Positions 62,501 through 64,000 of a stretch of 64,000 bases of DNA are shown one piece after another. Under the pieces are notes generated by a model that searched no databases, had not been told where the DNA came from, and saw only the letters and a list, made by a program, of their open reading frames with translations. Position 1 is the stretch's first letter, and each line of letters begins with the position of its first letter. The stretch comes from CAVSVP01 sp963731125 (lineage in GTDB: Bacteria > Pseudomonadota > Gammaproteobacteria > Competibacterales > Competibacteraceae): NCBI GenBank assembly GCA_963731125.1, contig CAVSVP010000008.1, forward strand, positions 62,001 through 126,000, written 5' to 3'. The position numbers were made by a program, and so were the translations under genes.

Positions 62501-63307
62501 TCATATGGAGAGATTTTTTTGGTGCCAGAAAGGCGTGCCAAGGGTGGGCGTGCTGGGGCTGGCCATATCCCGCGGCGGCACGGCGCCGGCCTCAAAACCT
62601 AGACGGCCCGCTTGGATGGCGAGAGCAAAACCTTGCGCCATTTTGACAGGATTCTCAGCCAAGGCCACGGCGCTATTTAATAACACACCATCGAAGCCCA
62701 TCTCCATCACCTGAGCAGCGTGGGAAGGTTTTCCTAGGCCGGCGTCCACGATCAATGGTATATCAGGCAGGCGTTGGCGCAGGGTATTCAGAGCAAAGGG
62801 ATTTAAAACGCCTTGTGCTGAACCGATAGGTGCCGCCCACGGCATCAAAATATCACACCCTACGTCTACCAGTTTCTGGCACAGAACCAGATCCTCGGTA
62901 CAGTAGGGGAATACGGTAAAATCTTCTTTAATTAAAATAGCGGCCGCTTCCACCAAGCCGAAAGGATCGGGTTGCAAATTATAATCATCCCCGATCACCT
63001 CCAATTTAATCCAAGATGTGTTGAATACCTCGCGGGCCATTTCCGCTGTTGTGATCGCCTCTTTCGCGGACCGGCATCCTGCCGTATTTGGCAACAGATG
63101 CCTGTCAAGGTCTTTGACGTAGTCCCAGAAAGCAGCACCGCTGTTTTGCGAAGCGGATTGCCTGCGCAAGGAAAGCGTAATCACTTCTGCTTGAGAAGCA
63201 AGAATGGCTTGGCGCATGGTTTCCAGAGAAGGATATAGCGCTGTGCCAATAAACAACCGGCTTTGCAGAGTCTGCCCGGCAATGTGCCAGGGTGTGCCAG
63301 TGACCAT
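62501..63307 (-). CDS. thiG: Thiazole synthase
   Basis: Makes the thiazole phosphate of thiamine from deoxyxylulose 5-phosphate, dehydroglycine and ThiS-thiocarboxylate. TIM-barrel motifs: LFIGTALYPSLETMRQAILA, LPNTAGCRSAKEAITTAEMA, WIKLEVIGDD (lysine for the imine), LMPWAAPIGSAQG and IVDAGLGKPSHAAQVMEMGF. ATG 63307 is preferred; a TTG at 63319 would overlap the thiS stop and add four residues, but GGAGG lies too close to it. Operon with thiS and thiO. Confidence 0.94.
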   Translation of the reverse strand: MVTGTPWHIAGQTLQSRLFIGTALYPSLETMRQAILASQAEVITLSLRRQSASQNSGAAFWDYVKDLDRHLLPNTAGCRSAKEAITTAEMAREVFNTSWIKLEVIGDDYNLQPDPFGLVEAAAILIKEDFTVFPYCTEDLVLCQKLVDVGCDILMPWAAPIGSAQGVLNPFALNTLRQRLPDIPLIVDAGLGKPSHAAQVMEMGFDGVLLNSAVALAENPVKMAQGFALAIQAGRLGFEAGAVPPRDMASPSTPTLGTPFWHQKNLSI

Positions 63308-63315
63308 AGTAGTGC

Positions 63316-63519
63316 TCAACCTCCGCTTAAAGGCGCAACGACTTCAATTTTATCACCGTCGCTTAACACAGTGTGAGGGTAGCGACTGCGAGGCACAAAG
63401 GCGCCGTTCACCGCTACGGCAAAAGCCTTTCCGTGATATCCCCATGTTTCGAGAACCTGGTTTAATTCCAGGGACCGCTCTAGGCGCTTGGGCTCACCAT
63501 TCAGGATGACGGTCAACAT
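63316..63519 (-). CDS. thiS: Sulfur carrier protein ThiS
   Basis: A 67-residue ubiquitin-like sulfur carrier ending in the required Gly-Gly (EVVAPLSGG); the terminal glycine is thiocarboxylated and donates sulfur to ThiG. It begins MLTVILNGEPKRLERSLELN. ATG 63519 is chosen over a GTG at 63531. The start lies inside the end of thiO and the stop just before thiG, indicating a coupled thiOSG operon. Confidence 0.93.
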   Translation of the reverse strand: MLTVILNGEPKRLERSLELNQVLETWGYHGKAFAVAVNGAFVPRSRYPHTVLSDGDKIEVVAPLSGG

Positions 63520-64000
63520 CTGCTGTCTCACTCAGTAATTCAGGAAAATGCATGGCGGATTTGCCCTCTTCCAACAGCCTTACAGTATCTTCCACGATAG
63601 CCGGACCCTGCAGGTAGCCGTGACGGTATAAGCCGTTAATGCGGATTAGACCGGATTGGTAGAAAATTCGGGGCAGATGGTTTGGCAGGGTAGGGCGTAG
63701 CTGCGTAGCCATGTTGATAATGCGTGCTTCGGCAAAACCGCTGTGCACCGTATAGGCGGCAGATAGAAGTTCCAGGGCGGATTGCACGGAAATGGGACTA
63801 CGGTCCGCACTTTCAATGGAAGTCGCGCCAATTACGAAAAGACCCTGAAGGCGCGGGGCAAGGTAAAGGGGATAGCGGGGATGCATCAAGCGGACCAGCC
63901 GCTGCAGTTTCACCTCGGGCGCCTGCACCGTGATGATCTCACCACGCACTCCCCGCAATCCAGGAATCGTTTCTTTAGCTCCCATGCCCCGGGTATCGGC
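63494..64000 (-). CDS. thiO: Glycine oxidase ThiO, C-terminal part (runs out of window)
   Basis: FAD-dependent amine oxidase that produces the imine used by ThiG. The open frame extends to the window edge; visible parts are RGMGAKETIPGLRGVRGEII, PRYPLYLAPRLQGLFVIGAT and the C-terminal FAD-contacting IRINGLYRHGYLQGPAIVED. The N-terminal Rossmann GxGxxG lies beyond base 64000. It overlaps thiS by 26 bases from ATG 63519. Confidence 0.9.
   Translation of the reverse strand, partial: ADTRGMGAKETIPGLRGVRGEIITVQAPEVKLQRLVRLMHPRYPLYLAPRLQGLFVIGATSIESADRSPISVQSALELLSAAYTVHSGFAEARIINMATQLRPTLPNHLPRIFYQSGLIRINGLYRHGYLQGPAIVEDTVRLLEEGKSAMHFPELLSETADVDRHPEW

Noticed and set aside
1..64000. tRNA or rRNA genes as island attachment sites.
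   Set aside because: No TΨC-arm-like GGTTCRA context with a cloverleaf was found by eye near the island borders. A tRNAscan run would be decisive.

Overview
The window looks like the chromosome of a gammaproteobacterium. The left edge carries the conserved cluster lepB–DUF4845–rnc–era–recO–acpS, followed by dksA, a tesA-like esterase and a YbbA/YbbP-like ABC pair. The right edge carries thiO–thiS–thiG and a two-subunit 2-oxoacid:ferredoxin oxidoreductase (korAB). A Chromatiales/Nitrosococcus-like host is my guess from gene content and IS load; it has not been checked against any database.

Layout. 1–15 kb is mostly intact housekeeping DNA: signal peptidase, RNase III, Era, RecO, AcpS, DksA, a frameshifted MgtC/DUF4010 membrane protein, the esterase/ABC locus, an ETHE1-like metallo-hydrolase, an App1-type phosphatase, several small unknown genes, a periplasmic protein with three exact-length 28-residue repeats, and a MscS channel. 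16–18 kb holds a secreted Asp-box (sialidase-like) beta-propeller. 17.8–35.7 kb is an accessory island: an ISKra4-family IS and an IS701-family IS, a large serine recombinase, a FimB-sized tyrosine recombinase, a three-gene transposition module (tyrosine recombinase, DD35E transposase, AAA+ ATPase), small unknown genes with an excisionase-like HTH protein, a dead IS, an IS4-type transposase, an EVE-domain/nuclease operon that looks like a modification-dependent defence cassette, and a second large serine recombinase. That recombinase ends inside the 3' end of a DUF389 gene.

36–59 kb is host DNA heavily damaged by IS insertion. A DUF1003 gene is split by an IS630-type element, a UlaG-like metallo-hydrolase by an IS982-type element, a GT4 glycosyltransferase by both an ISAs1-type and an IS5-type element, and a hybrid histidine kinase by a 9-bp-TSD element. 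In each case the broken host frame can be read across the insertion, and most insertions keep clean target-site duplications. There is also a 3.4-kb TSD-flanked element with two convergent, unrelated transposase genes (one apparently needing a -1 frameshift on A8), a 108-bp MITE-like repeat in two copies, and a 79-bp pair of solo IS-like ends. Between the damage lie intact envelope/stress genes: DUF389, a phasin-sized protein, DUF72, a WGxxGxxG-type peptide and two DUF2382 proteins.

59–64 kb returns to intact metabolism: korBA and thiamine thiazole synthesis, running out of the window in thiO. Most function calls rest on family recognition by eye. Coordinates of inverted repeats and target duplications were read directly from the sequence.
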